47,949 bases of DNA from Candidatus Lactobacillus pullistercoris. GTDB taxonomy: Bacteria > Bacillota > Bacilli > Lactobacillales > Lactobacillaceae. Position 1 is the first letter of the stretch. The number at the start of each line of letters is the position of its first letter. This document shows positions 39,071 to 47,614 of the stretch, one piece after another. The translations under genes were made by a program, and so were the position numbers. The stretch lies in contig JAHLFT010000018.1 of NCBI GenBank assembly GCA_018883635.1, forward strand, positions 1-47,949, in the 5' to 3' direction. Under the pieces are notes generated by a model that ran no database searches, had not been told where the DNA came from, and saw only the letters and a list, made by a program, of their open reading frames with translations.

Positions 39071-39979
39071 TCACTTTTCTTTTCTAAGTTCTGCTAATCT
39101 TTCTTTAAAAATTTTTGGAGGATCTATTTCAAATTCTAACCATTTTCCTGAACTTGGATGTTTAAATCCCAATACTTGTGCATGCAAAAATTGTCCGTTA
39201 CCATTTAATGTTTTTCGCGGACCATAGAGTGGATCTCCTGCTACAGGATGTCCAATATAAGAAAGATGTACTCTAATTTGGTGAGTTCGTCCAGTTTCTA
39301 GCTGGCACTGAATAAGACTATAATTTTTAAATTGTTCTAAAACTTTGAAATGAGTTATTGCCTCTTTTCCTGTTTCGACAACTCCCATTTTTTTGCGATC
39401 ATGAGGATTACGGCCAATTGGAGCATCAATTGTTCCGCTTTCTTCGCCAAAGTTTCCATGGACAATAGCTAAATATAGACGCTTATTAGTTTTGGTAGCA
39501 AGTTGGTGTTCTAAAGATTCTCGCGCTTTTGCGTTTTTGGCAATCATTAATAAACCGGAAGTATCTTTATCGATTCGGTGAACTATCCCAGGTCTAAAAC
39601 CTTCAGGACTAGATGCTAAATCACGAGTATGATATAAAAGCGCATTTACCAAAGTATGATCAGGATGACCTGCTGCTGGATGGACTACCATTCCTTGAGG
39701 TTTATTAACCACAATAACATCATTATCTTCATAGATAATATCAAGAGGGATGTTTTCAGGCTTAACGTTTAAAAGCTCTTTAGGAGGAACTGTAACTTTA
39801 ATCTGATCTTCTAAATTAACTTTATAGGAAACTTTTTCTAAATGGTTATTGACTAAAATATTTTTCGATTTAATCAATTCTTTAATACGAGTACGAGATA
39901 GATCTGGAATTTGCTCTGCAATATATTTATCTAATCTAACATTACTCTTGCTTACTGATAAATTATATTCTTTGACCAT
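39071..39979 (-). CDS. Pseudouridine synthase, RluA/RluD family (YlyB-like)
   Basis: RNA pseudouridine synthase. An N-terminal S4 RNA-binding domain (RLDKYIAEQIPDLSRTRIKELI, about 15-70) precedes the catalytic domain with HRIDKDTSG (134-142; catalytic D137) and a C-terminal GRTHQIRVHL. The 302-residue length is normal. I start at ATG 39979, which overlaps the lspA stop by a few nt; GAAGGAA lies inside the end of lspA. A TTG seven codons upstream is possible. The lspA-rluD pair precedes the pyr operon in B. subtilis; here it precedes carA-carB only. The target site is probably 23S rRNA but cannot be proven from sequence. Confidence 0.93.
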   Translation of the reverse strand: MVKEYNLSVSKSNVRLDKYIAEQIPDLSRTRIKELIKSKNILVNNHLEKVSYKVNLEDQIKVTVPPKELLNVKPENIPLDIIYEDNDVIVVNKPQGMVVHPAAGHPDHTLVNALLYHTRDLASSPEGFRPGIVHRIDKDTSGLLMIAKNAKARESLEHQLATKTNKRLYLAIVHGNFGEESGTIDAPIGRNPHDRKKMGVVETGKEAITHFKVLEQFKNYSLIQCQLETGRTHQIRVHLSYIGHPVAGDPLYGPRKTLNGNGQFLHAQVLGFKHPSSGKWLEFEIDPPKIFKERLAELRKEK

Positions 39980-39980
39980 T

Positions 39981-40436
39981 TTATTGCTTTTTTCCTTCAA
40001 AAAATAATAAGTAAATAAAGACCAAAATCACTCCGATAGTTATTGCTGAATCGGCTATATTGAAAATATTAAAATTAATAAAATCAAGTTGTAGCATATC
40101 AATAACGTATTTTAAGTGAAGCCTGTCAATAAAATTGCCAATTATTCCGCCCAGAACAAGAGAAATTCCAATATCAAAACAAACATTTTTATATTTAGAA
40201 TTAAACAAAAAATACAAACATACACCAATTGCAACTATGCTAATGCAATAAAATAGCCACATTTGTCCAGATAAAAGATTCCAAGCTGCTCCATTGTTTT
40301 GAACATAAGTTAACGATAATATACCTGGAATCAATTGGTGTACTTCACCTAAATGAAAGCTGTTATTAATATAAAATTTTAAACCCTGATCAGCAATAAC
40401 AACTAAAGTTGAAATTAATAAATATAAGAATTGCAT
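39981..40436 (-). CDS. lspA: Lipoprotein signal peptidase (signal peptidase II)
   Basis: Membrane aspartyl protease that removes signal peptides from prolipoproteins. The 151-residue protein has four hydrophobic helices. The conserved motifs are DQGLKFYI (16-23), TYVQNNGAAWNLL (43-55), GGIIGNFIDRL with catalytic D104, and FNIADSAITIG with catalytic D129. Its ATG follows AAAGGT and is 10 nt from the end of fhs, making fhs-lspA-rluD-carA-carB one likely transcript. Confidence 0.96.
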   Translation of the reverse strand: MQFLYLLISTLVVIADQGLKFYINNSFHLGEVHQLIPGILSLTYVQNNGAAWNLLSGQMWLFYCISIVAIGVCLYFLFNSKYKNVCFDIGISLVLGGIIGNFIDRLHLKYVIDMLQLDFINFNIFNIADSAITIGVILVFIYLLFFEGKKQ

Positions 40437-40445
40437 ATATACCTT

Positions 40446-42122
40446 TTAAAATAGACCACTAATTTTGCCATTATTATCAACGTCGATGTCAAGTGCAGCA
40501 GGATGTTTAGGTAATCCTGGCATATCTAAAATATGACCGGTGCTTACTACGATAAAGCCTGCTCCGTTTTTAAGCTCAATATTTTTAACATGAAGAATAA
40601 AGTTGCTAGGTGCTCCTAATATTTTTTTGTTATCGGTAAATGAATATTGGGTTTTAGCGATAATAATTGGCAATTTATCTTTATTTAGATTAATTAAATT
40701 ATGGATCTTTTCTTCAGCTTTATCACTGTATTCAACTTTCTTTGCATGATAAACTTTTTCAGCGACTTTTTGGATTTTAGTTTTTAAATCATCACTGTCG
40801 GAATAAGTAAATTGAATATTTTCTTTTTCCTTATTAGCTTCGTCAACCACCATTTGTGCAGCTTCTATGCCGCCTTTGGAGCCAACATCATGGTAATTAA
40901 CTACTTCAGTTTTAATCCCCTGCTCTTTGATTAAAGATTTCAATAAACTGAGTTCTTGATCAGTATCACTAGCAAATTTATTTATTAAAACTACAACTGG
41001 AATATTGTAGTTACGCATATTATTCATATGTCGTTCTAAATTCTTAAATCCTTGCTTTAAAGCGTCCAAATTCTCTTTATCTAAATTTTCAGTTGTTTCT
41101 TCGGCCTGATATTTTAATGCTCTAACGGTTGCTACAACAACAGAAAGATCCGGTTTTTTATCTAAATGTTTGGAGACAAAATCCATAAATTTTTGGCCAC
41201 CTAAATCACTACCGAATCCAGCTTCAGTTAAAGTATAATCGCTTAAATGCAATGCTAGATTTGTAGCGATAATTGAATTTGCACCGTGAGCTATATTAGC
41301 AAAAGGACCGCCATGAACAAATACTGGTGTATGTTCAATGGTTTGAACCAAATTTGGCTTCAAGGCAGTAGAAAGTAATGCTGCAATTGCTCCCTGAAAA
41401 CCAAGGTCTTTTACAAAAACGGGATGATTATCAGTCGAATAAGCTACTAAAATATTTCCAATTCGTTTCTTTAAATCGTCAATATCGTTAGCTAGACAAA
41501 GAATAGCCATTAATTCATTGGCTACAGTAATTGCAAAGCTGGATTTGTGTTCGATCCCATTGAACTTTGACCCTTGACCGATTGTTATCTTTCTTAGACT
41601 TCGATCATTAACATCCAGCCCTCGTTTAATCAGAATCCTTTCTGGATCAATTTTAAGACTATTATCTTGATAAATATAATTATCGACAAGGGCTGCTAAA
41701 GTATCGATTGCACTTGTTAATGCATGCATATCACCAGTAAAATGAAGATTTATATCTTCCATTGGTAAAATTTGAGCCATTCCTCCACCGGTGGCTCCAC
41801 CTTTAAGACCAAAAACTGGACCCATCGAAGGTTCTCGTAAAGCAATCATCGTCTTTTTATGTAATTGATTATTGATGGCATCACCTAAACCAATAGTAAT
41901 TGTCGATTTACCCTCTCCTGCAGGAGTTGGCGAAATTGAAGTAACAAGGATCAATTTCCCTAAATGGTTATTTTTCTTGATTTGGTTGATGGCATTCCAA
42001 TTTATTTTTGCTTTATCGTGACCATATAGTTCTAAGTCATTGCTATTTAAACCAACTTTATTGGCAATTTCTTCAATAGGTAATTCGTTAGATTCTTGTG
42101 CAATTTGAATATCTGTCTTCAT
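40446..42122 (-). CDS. fhs: Formate-tetrahydrofolate ligase
   Basis: Makes 10-formyl-tetrahydrofolate from formate, tetrahydrofolate and ATP, for purine synthesis and initiator-tRNA formylation. The ATP-binding segment [19 protein letters not shown] (65-83) and [17 protein letters not shown] are typical. The 558-residue length is normal. A strong extended -10 promoter lies about 110 nt upstream. The leader shows no folate-type or ZTP-type riboswitch that I can recognise. It appears to head the operon that continues with lspA. Confidence 0.96.
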   Translation of the reverse strand: MKTDIQIAQESNELPIEEIANKVGLNSNDLELYGHDKAKINWNAINQIKKNNHLGKLILVTSISPTPAGEGKSTITIGLGDAINNQLHKKTMIALREPSMGPVFGLKGGATGGGMAQILPMEDINLHFTGDMHALTSAIDTLAALVDNYIYQDNSLKIDPERILIKRGLDVNDRSLRKITIGQGSKFNGIEHKSSFAITVANELMAILCLANDIDDLKKRIGNILVAYSTDNHPVFVKDLGFQGAIAALLSTALKPNLVQTIEHTPVFVHGGPFANIAHGANSIIATNLALHLSDYTLTEAGFGSDLGGQKFMDFVSKHLDKKPDLSVVVATVRALKYQAEETTENLDKENLDALKQGFKNLERHMNNMRNYNIPVVVLINKFASDTDQELSLLKSLIKEQGIKTEVVNYHDVGSKGGIEAAQMVVDEANKEKENIQFTYSDSDDLKTKIQKVAEKVYHAKKVEYSDKAEEKIHNLINLNKDKLPIIIAKTQYSFTDNKKILGAPSNFILHVKNIELKNGAGFIVVSTGHILDMPGLPKHPAALDIDVDNNGKISGLF

Positions 42123-42232
42123 TTGCTTACCTCTATTCTGATTAAAGTTTTAAATAATAATTTTAGGAAATTGTATGAAATTGATTAAAGGCGTTAGAAT
42201 TTAGGTCCCTCACTTCTTTATAATTCTTACAT

Positions 42233-42241
42233 ATTATACCA
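42233..42241 (-). promoter_or_regulatory. Extended -10 promoter of the fhs operon
   Basis: TGGTATAAT on the minus strand (TATAAT at 42233-42238). No clear -35; the upstream context TTTTGG resembles the rqcH promoter's TTGGTATAAT. Confidence 0.6.
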
Positions 42242-42309
42242 AAATTTTACTATTAGGGTGTTTATCTATTAAAATGTTATAAAGAGATATCAATGGAGGA
42301 TTAATTCAT

Positions 42310-43239
42310 ATGAAAATTGCCGTGTTAACTGATAGTTCTGCTTATCTTTCAAAAGCGCAACAAGAGAAATATAAAATTGATGTAATTCCTCTTCCAATAA
42401 TTTGGGATAATCATATATATAAAGATTTAGTAGACATTAGTTATGAAAATTTTTATAAGAAATTAAAAAATAGTGCAACTTTGCCTACCACTTCCCAACC
42501 ATCTACCGGTGAGGTAAAGAAATATATAGATAAATACGTTGCCCAAGGATATACTGATGTAATCGTAATTCCTCTTTCTAGTGGCTTATCTAGTTTCTAT
42601 AGTTCTTTAAAAAATTTTGCTTCTGAAGAGAAAAGGATAAACATTCATCTTTTTGATCCAAAAATTACCTGTGCAGGTGAAGCCGATGCTGCAATTTTAG
42701 CTGCAAGATTAGTACAAAAAGGAGCGGATGTTGACTTGATTATGCATGATTTAGAAAACCTACGGAATACGATGGGTGTTAGATTCATGGTTGATGACTT
42801 AAAACATCTACGAAGAACAGGTCGTTTATCTAATGCTGCAAGTTTTGTTGGCTCAATATTAAAAATTAAGCCAATTTTATCAATGGATGTTCAAGGAAGA
42901 GGGAAAATTTCGGCTATTGCTAAGGAAAGACAATATAAGAGAGCTTATAAACATATTCAAAATGATTTTTCAAATTTAATTAAGCCACTGACATATCCCA
43001 TTCAAAGTACAATTTTTAATGCTTTAGATCAAAAGCGAGAAAATGAATGGTTAAAAGACTATAAAGAAAAATTTCCTAATGTTAGATTTGATGAAAGTAT
43101 TATTGGTCCAGTTGTGGGAGTTCACGTTGGACAACATACGATTGCGATGATTTGGTGTCGTGATCTAAATAGCTATTTTGATCAAGATGGTAATCCAATT
43201 CCAAATATTAACTCTGAGAAAATTAATGATAATTTATAA
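42310..43239 (+). CDS. DegV family fatty-acid-binding protein (FakB-like), paralog 3
   Basis: Third DegV/FakB-type protein of the window, 309 residues. Motifs are VLTDSSAYLS, TSQPSTGEV, LSSGLSSF, and DDLKHLRRTGRLSNAASFVG followed by IKPIL. It looks closer to paralog 2 than to paralog 1. A longer C-terminal tail (about 15 residues after the last strand) is unusual. The ATG follows GGAGGA at 42296-42301. It is monocistronic, divergent from fhs and closed by a bidirectional terminator. FakB paralogs commonly differ in preferred acyl chain; the ligand here is unknown. Confidence 0.92.
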   Translation: MKIAVLTDSSAYLSKAQQEKYKIDVIPLPIIWDNHIYKDLVDISYENFYKKLKNSATLPTTSQPSTGEVKKYIDKYVAQGYTDVIVIPLSSGLSSFYSSLKNFASEEKRINIHLFDPKITCAGEADAAILAARLVQKGADVDLIMHDLENLRNTMGVRFMVDDLKHLRRTGRLSNAASFVGSILKIKPILSMDVQGRGKISAIAKERQYKRAYKHIQNDFSNLIKPLTYPIQSTIFNALDQKRENEWLKDYKEKFPNVRFDESIIGPVVGVHVGQHTIAMIWCRDLNSYFDQDGNPIPNINSEKINDNL

Positions 43240-43241
43240 AG

Positions 43242-43275
43242 AAAAAAGAATGGAATCTATTTTCCATTCTTTTTT
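43242..43275. terminator. Bidirectional terminator after degV paralog 3
   Basis: Perfect 14-bp inverted repeat (43242-43255 and 43262-43275) with A- and T-tracts between convergent genes. The minus-strand gene's stop codon lies within it. Confidence 0.88.
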
Positions 43276-43604
43276 TGTAATTTTATTCTTAATAAGTATA
43301 AGTTTTGTAATTTATTTAATCTTACTTTTTCAATCTTTATTTGCTTCCAGGACCAAGTAATTTTCGGTTCTGATGCCAATTTAACCTTATTTCGATAAGG
43401 TAAATGCAGGTATTCAGCGGTGTAATAAGAAGCAAAGTAAGTATAAATAAGAATGATAAAGAAAATAACAATAGTAATAGCTGCAGGCCAACTAAACTTG
43501 CTAACGCTTTCGTAAGCAATAATTAATCCTATAAAAAGAATCAAAAAGAGCCAACTAAAATAAATTAACCCCGCTTTACCTAAAAAAAGAAAATGTTTTT
43601 TCAA
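43257..43604 (-). CDS. Small membrane protein, unknown (possibly EbsA-like)
   Basis: I do not recognise this 115-residue protein with confidence. Two hydrophobic helices (about 9-31 and 40-62) are followed by a basic C-terminal half (RNKVKLASEPKITWSWKQIK, then a Leu/Lys-rich stretch) that could be a small cytoplasmic beta domain. The layout recalls EbsA-family proteins of lactic acid bacteria, but I cannot confirm this. It is preceded, 19 nt upstream, by the metallophosphoesterase gene on the same strand and shares its transcript. Its end overlaps the bidirectional terminator. Confidence 0.65.
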   Translation of the reverse strand: MKKHFLFLGKAGLIYFSWLFLILFIGLIIAYESVSKFSWPAAITIVIFFIILIYTYFASYYTAEYLHLPYRNKVKLASEPKITWSWKQIKIEKVRLNKLQNLYLLRIKLQKKNGK

Positions 43605-43623
43605 AGACTTAACCTCATTTTTA

Positions 43624-44856
43624 TTAATACCGAATTTTAGTTTGTAAGTTACTATGGTCGCTTGTGTCGTAAAGAGTCTTTAAATAAAGTTCAAATTCAG
43701 GATGTTGTTGAATCAAAACTTGATATTCTTTAGAAGAATGAATTTTTGCTAACTGCGTATTTTTTAGATGATTCTGTCCGGTGTAAAAGTTGTAGTTCAT
43801 TTGAGCAAATAATCTTCCCATTTTTCTTACCAGATCAAGAGAATCATGATTCTTTTCAAGGTCAGTTTGCATTAAATGAGCTGCTAATGTACCTAACTGC
43901 AAATTTTGTAAATAGTTGTGAAAATGCATTAAAGTATAATTTTGCTTTTCATTTTTATCTAAATATGGTTGCATTTTGAAAGATTTTCGAATGTAAGTAA
44001 TATGACGTTGATGAAGACGAACTACCCCATATCCTTGATCTGTTGAGCAAAAACTTGAAGTTACTATTTCAGTTGTAGGATAAGAATCGTGTGCATTTAT
44101 AATATTTTGCGCATGAATATGTCCAGAAAATGCAAGCTTCACATTAAATTTACTACATAGTCTTCTAACTTCGACGGCATTATCTATTACATAACCTTTA
44201 TTAACGGCTGGGTTGTGAGCAAATAAATTGTGATGCATAAATAAAATTGGCCGCAAATTGTTTTGGCTTGCATAAATGAATTGCTCTTTTAACCATTTCA
44301 ACTCTTTTTTATTAATAAATCCGCGTGTATGAGGAGCCGTTGTTGTTTCTTCATTACCATAATAATTTGAATCTGCTAAAACTAGGAGATAATTTGGATT
44401 CAGTTTAACACTATAAGCTAATGACGAGGAATCAGCACTTTCAGCTTGACGATAGCAATCTGAAAAAATCGATTTCCAAAACATCGGACTAATCTCTCCA
44501 GTAAAGAATTGTTTCTTCCCTCTGAATTCTCTTGCCCAACCATCAAAAATATCGTGGTTCCCAGGAAGGACTAATAATTTTGTGGTTTTTAAATCTTTAA
44601 ATATCTCTGCAAATCTTTCAGCTGATGTTCGTTCACCATTGAAAGTGACATCTCCAGTTACTACAATAGCGGCTGGCTTTTTTTCATTAGCCATTTTTAC
44701 AAATGCAGAAAGTGCAATTTCTTGATAATATAGGTCTTTACCTTGACTGGTTTTTTGCATTCGTGAGAAAGCTTGCCCATTATCATGTAAAGAATCAGAA
44801 ATTAAATGTGTATCGGATATTACCCAAATTTCAGTATTAAGATCGTTTGTGATCAT
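43624..44856 (-). CDS. Calcineurin-like metallophosphoesterase
   Basis: Cytoplasmic phosphoesterase with the full two-metal signature: SDTH (14-17, D15 and H17), TGDVTFNGE, LPGNHD, FMHHN and SGHIHAQN. The last about 130 residues form an additional C-terminal helical region. No signal peptide is present. It is 410 residues long and overlaps the end of rlmL by 20 nt, so the two are cotranscribed. The substrate (cyclic nucleotide, phospholipid or nucleotide) cannot be read from the sequence. Confidence 0.9.
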   Translation of the reverse strand: MITNDLNTEIWVISDTHLISDSLHDNGQAFSRMQKTSQGKDLYYQEIALSAFVKMANEKKPAAIVVTGDVTFNGERTSAERFAEIFKDLKTTKLLVLPGNHDIFDGWAREFRGKKQFFTGEISPMFWKSIFSDCYRQAESADSSSLAYSVKLNPNYLLVLADSNYYGNEETTTAPHTRGFINKKELKWLKEQFIYASQNNLRPILFMHHNLFAHNPAVNKGYVIDNAVEVRRLCSKFNVKLAFSGHIHAQNIINAHDSYPTTEIVTSSFCSTDQGYGVVRLHQRHITYIRKSFKMQPYLDKNEKQNYTLMHFHNYLQNLQLGTLAAHLMQTDLEKNHDSLDLVRKMGRLFAQMNYNFYTGQNHLKNTQLAKIHSSKEYQVLIQQHPEFELYLKTLYDTSDHSNLQTKIRY

Positions 44857-45976
44857 TTTTATTTGCCCAATATTGATAAAAATCTACTCTTAAATTACCG
44901 TTAAACAATTTACGTTTTTTATTTGCTTTTTTACCAAAACATTTTTCAAAATTTGGATCAGCAGTTAAATAATATTGACTAAAGCTATTTAAAGGTTTAA
45001 GTACCTCACCCATTTGCTTATAAAGAGCTTCAGCTGATTCACGATCCTTTAATCGTTTACCGTAAGGAGGGTTAGCAATGATAATCCCATTTTCTAAATC
45101 TGTTGCAAAGTCCTTCACAGCAACCTGTTTGAATCGAATATCTTGTAAAACCCCAGCATTATGAGCATTAACTTTGGCTATTTCAAGAACAGACTGATCG
45201 ATATCACTTGCCCAAATTGGCGCATGATCATCTTTCTCCTGTTCTTTTTCCATCTCTAAGGCATTTTTATGTAATTCAGGATTAAACCAGTCAAAGTTAT
45301 CATATGCAAACTTTCTCCATTTACCTGGAGCAATATTTTTGGCAATTAAAGCCGCTTCAATTGCTAAGGTTCCAGATCCTGTCATCGGATCAATAAGTGG
45401 ATGCGAGCCATCATATGGCGTTAAAAGTAATAAGCCAGCACCAAAGTTTTCTTTTAATGGCGCACCACCATGTTCAACACGATAGCCTCGCTTAAATAAA
45501 CTGACGCCGGTTGTGTCTAAAGAAACGCGAGCATGATTTTTGTAGATGTGAATATCTAATGGATACTCACTGCCACTTTCGGGCAAAAAGCCACGGCGGT
45601 GATATTGATCTGATAATTTATCTACAATTGCTTTTTTAACGATTGATTGAACATCTGGTTCAGAATGTAATTTTGAACGAACTGCTCGTCCACTTACTGG
45701 AAATTTGGCGTCTACTGGTAGTAATTGTGCCCAGTCGTAATCGTAAACTTCGTTATATAGCTTATCAAAATCCAGCGCCGTAAATTCTTTTAGCAAAATT
45801 TTGATTCGGTCAGCACTACGAAGCCAGAGATTAGTTTTTACTATGTCTTCTTGCCCACCTTTAAAAAAGACACGACCATTTTCGGTTTTTGTTTCATAAC
45901 CTAACCTATTTAATTCTTTAGCAACTACACTTTCAAAGCCTACACCCATTGTTGCATATAAATTATAGTTTTTCAT
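44837..45976 (-). CDS. 23S rRNA methyltransferase RlmL/YpsC-like (THUMP domain)
   Basis: SAM-dependent methyltransferase of the YpsC/RlmL-N family, expected to make N2-methylguanosine in 23S rRNA. Domains are a ferredoxin-like start and THUMP region (about 1-155), then a Rossmann methyltransferase with DPMTGSGTLAIEAALIA (SAM site) and the catalytic NPPYGKRL. The 379-residue length matches single-domain Firmicute proteins, shorter than the E. coli RlmKL fusion. It lies downstream of gpsB and rnpB, the conserved B. subtilis ypsA-gpsB-rnpB-ypsC order. Confidence 0.93.
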   Translation of the reverse strand: MKNYNLYATMGVGFESVVAKELNRLGYETKTENGRVFFKGGQEDIVKTNLWLRSADRIKILLKEFTALDFDKLYNEVYDYDWAQLLPVDAKFPVSGRAVRSKLHSEPDVQSIVKKAIVDKLSDQYHRRGFLPESGSEYPLDIHIYKNHARVSLDTTGVSLFKRGYRVEHGGAPLKENFGAGLLLLTPYDGSHPLIDPMTGSGTLAIEAALIAKNIAPGKWRKFAYDNFDWFNPELHKNALEMEKEQEKDDHAPIWASDIDQSVLEIAKVNAHNAGVLQDIRFKQVAVKDFATDLENGIIIANPPYGKRLKDRESAEALYKQMGEVLKPLNSFSQYYLTADPNFEKCFGKKANKKRKLFNGNLRVDFYQYWANKNDHKRS

Positions 45977-46000
45977 AAATTAACTCTTTCAAAATTATTT

Positions 46001-46036
46001 AAAAAAAGAGTTGAACTTCTAAAGAAGCTCAACTCT
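46001..46036 (-). terminator. Terminator of rnpB
   Basis: 14-bp inverted repeat (46007-46020 and 46023-46036, one G-U pair) with a U-tract encoded by A 46001-46006 on the minus strand. Confidence 0.88.
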
Positions 46037-46420
46037 ACCCGTGTGAATTTCTATAAGCCACGTTTTGTTCCAGTAGCATTGGTAAATACTACCTTGTGCA
46101 GCCATCTATCTTTATTGCTAATTAGCAATAACCTGGTTCATCGTTCATTTCCTTAAACCAGACGCCCCTACCAAATTTGGGTTACACGCTCGCAGGGTTT
46201 ACCTCGTTCCACTAAAATTGTTTCCAATTTTACTTCGTCACTGTGGCACTTTTCAGGATATTAATGCTTGTCCAAAGGATTTAGCACTTTTTCCGCCGTA
46301 ATTATAAAAATCCTCCAGCTTATTGGTCTGAATACGATCACTACAAGCATCTCAGCTTGTGCGTGCGTGGACTTTCCTCAGCTAACATTAAGTTAACCGC
46401 GACTGCGCAAAATTCACACT
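46037..46420 (-). ncRNA. rnpB: RNase P RNA
   Basis: Catalytic RNA of RNase P, which trims the 5' leaders of tRNAs. On the minus strand it contains the universal GAGGAAAGTCC (complement at 46369-46379) near the 5' end and ACAAAACGTGGCTTATAG (complement of 46051-46068) near the 3' end. The ends pair as helix P1 (46410-46419 with 46041-46050). The size of about 385 nt and the Firmicute context suggest a Bacillus-type (class B) RNA. Exact ends are estimated from promoter and terminator. Confidence 0.94.
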
Positions 46421-46427
46421 GGTAGTT

Positions 46428-46456
46428 ATTATAACAAAATTCACTATATTTGTAAG
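46428..46456 (-). promoter_or_regulatory. Promoter of rnpB
   Basis: Minus-strand CTTACA (46451-46456), 17-bp spacer, TATAAT (46428-46433). The predicted start is near 46421. The -35 directly abuts the gpsB stop codon. Confidence 0.8.
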
Positions 46457-46882
46457 CTACTTTCGTAAACCATAAACTTTTTGTTCGAGGTTATAAACTT
46501 TACGCTCCAAGGTAGAAATTCTTTGGATAATTGCCATATTAGTTGAAATTTCTCCTTCGCTTTCATTATCCGAATTAGCAAAGCTAGTTCTTTTAGCCGT
46601 TGGAGTATATGTTCTGACTTCATCAGCCCTATTTGGTTCGGTATTTTGAGTTTGGGTAAATTGACTTTCTTTTTGCTTTTGCTTAGAATCCATTAACTCA
46701 CGTTGCAATGTACCAATTTGACCATATAAATCTTCAATAATTTGTGAGAAGGTTTCATAATCACTAATAATATCATCAAGGTATGAGTCCACTTCATCTG
46801 GATCATACCCTTTTACTTTATTTCGAAATTCTTTCTTTAAAATATCTTGTGAAGATAATTTAATATCGTTTAAATTTGCCAT
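46457..46882 (-). CDS. gpsB: Cell division protein GpsB (DivIVA-like)
   Basis: Cytoplasmic coiled-coil protein that coordinates septal and side-wall peptidoglycan synthesis by binding penicillin-binding proteins. The DivIVA-type N-terminal domain is clear (LSSQDILKKEF, VKGYDPDEVDSYLDDII, about 8-65). A polar Gln/Thr-rich linker follows, then a C-terminal helix with heptads (RISTLERKVYNLEQKVYGL). At 141 residues the linker is longer than in B. subtilis (98 residues). The start follows AAAGGAG. It lies directly after ypsA, as in other Firmicutes. Confidence 0.94.
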   Translation of the reverse strand: MANLNDIKLSSQDILKKEFRNKVKGYDPDEVDSYLDDIISDYETFSQIIEDLYGQIGTLQRELMDSKQKQKESQFTQTQNTEPNRADEVRTYTPTAKRTSFANSDNESEGEISTNMAIIQRISTLERKVYNLEQKVYGLRK

Positions 46883-46981
46883 TATTGTGACAACTCCTTT
46901 ACATACTTCTATATTTTAGCAAAAAGATCTGTACTCTTAAACAAAATATGCGTTTGTTTACAAAAGTTTTAATCTACTTTC

Positions 46982-47545
46982 TTAAAAATCATTATTTTGA
47001 TGATTTTCTTGATATTCTTCTGCTGCGTCTTGTAAATCATAAAAATCAATTAAATCTAAGTCGTAATCATTATTTTCCTGATATTTTTTGATTAAATTAT
47101 AATCATACTTCGGCTTACCTGGATATTCAGGATCATAGATCATGAGTGCCCTATCTGTATGCTGTAACATAAAATTTTGATAATTTCGCAATTGAACTGG
47201 ACTTTTATAAATTGTATTAGAAGTTGAAGCAAAAAAATCAACTTTATTTTTTAAATTTAAATATTTTTCTTGATTATTCTCATTCCATCGACTTGCAAAT
47301 TCTTCGTAAGGAGTCATCATTGACACCCTCAAAGGATAATCTTTTTTTAAATCTAAGGCTGCCTGAATACTCCATTGTTCGACACCGAGGTTAGCGCCTG
47401 TAATAACCCAATCCAAGTTGTCATTTTCTAAAAATGATTCAAGATAATTCGAAATAACATATTTAATTACCGTTATTTTGGGATCTTTTTCATTAAAAAT
47501 ATTTAATTCATAACTGCGATAACCTGTGACCCAAAGACGTTGCAT
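46982..47545 (-). CDS. ypsA: YpsA-like SLOG-family protein (DUF1273/UPF0398)
   Basis: Protein of the YpsA/DUF1273 family, in the SLOG nucleotide-binding superfamily. It has the N-terminal [12 protein letters not shown] and the [18 protein letters not shown] loop, plausibly the ligand site. The 187-residue length is typical. YpsA is linked to cell division in B. subtilis and S. aureus, and its position next to gpsB agrees. The start follows AAGGAAG. It is divergent from recU. The ligand is not known. Confidence 0.92.
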   Translation of the reverse strand: MQRLWVTGYRSYELNIFNEKDPKITVIKYVISNYLESFLENDNLDWVITGANLGVEQWSIQAALDLKKDYPLRVSMMTPYEEFASRWNENNQEKYLNLKNKVDFFASTSNTIYKSPVQLRNYQNFMLQHTDRALMIYDPEYPGKPKYDYNLIKKYQENNDYDLDLIDFYDLQDAAEEYQENHQNNDF

Positions 47546-47614
47546 AATACAAGAAACTTCCTTTTATTCAAAAAACTTGTCTTTATTGCTATAATGCTAT
47601 CAGGAGTGAAGTTG

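Noticed and set aside
39060-39080. PyrR-type attenuator before carA
   Set aside because: Only 4 nt separate rluD from carA, so there is no leader to hold an attenuator.
42123-42232. Folate or ZTP riboswitch in the fhs leader
   Set aside because: The leader is only about 110 nt, and I find neither the conserved ZTP core nor a tetrahydrofolate aptamer pattern.
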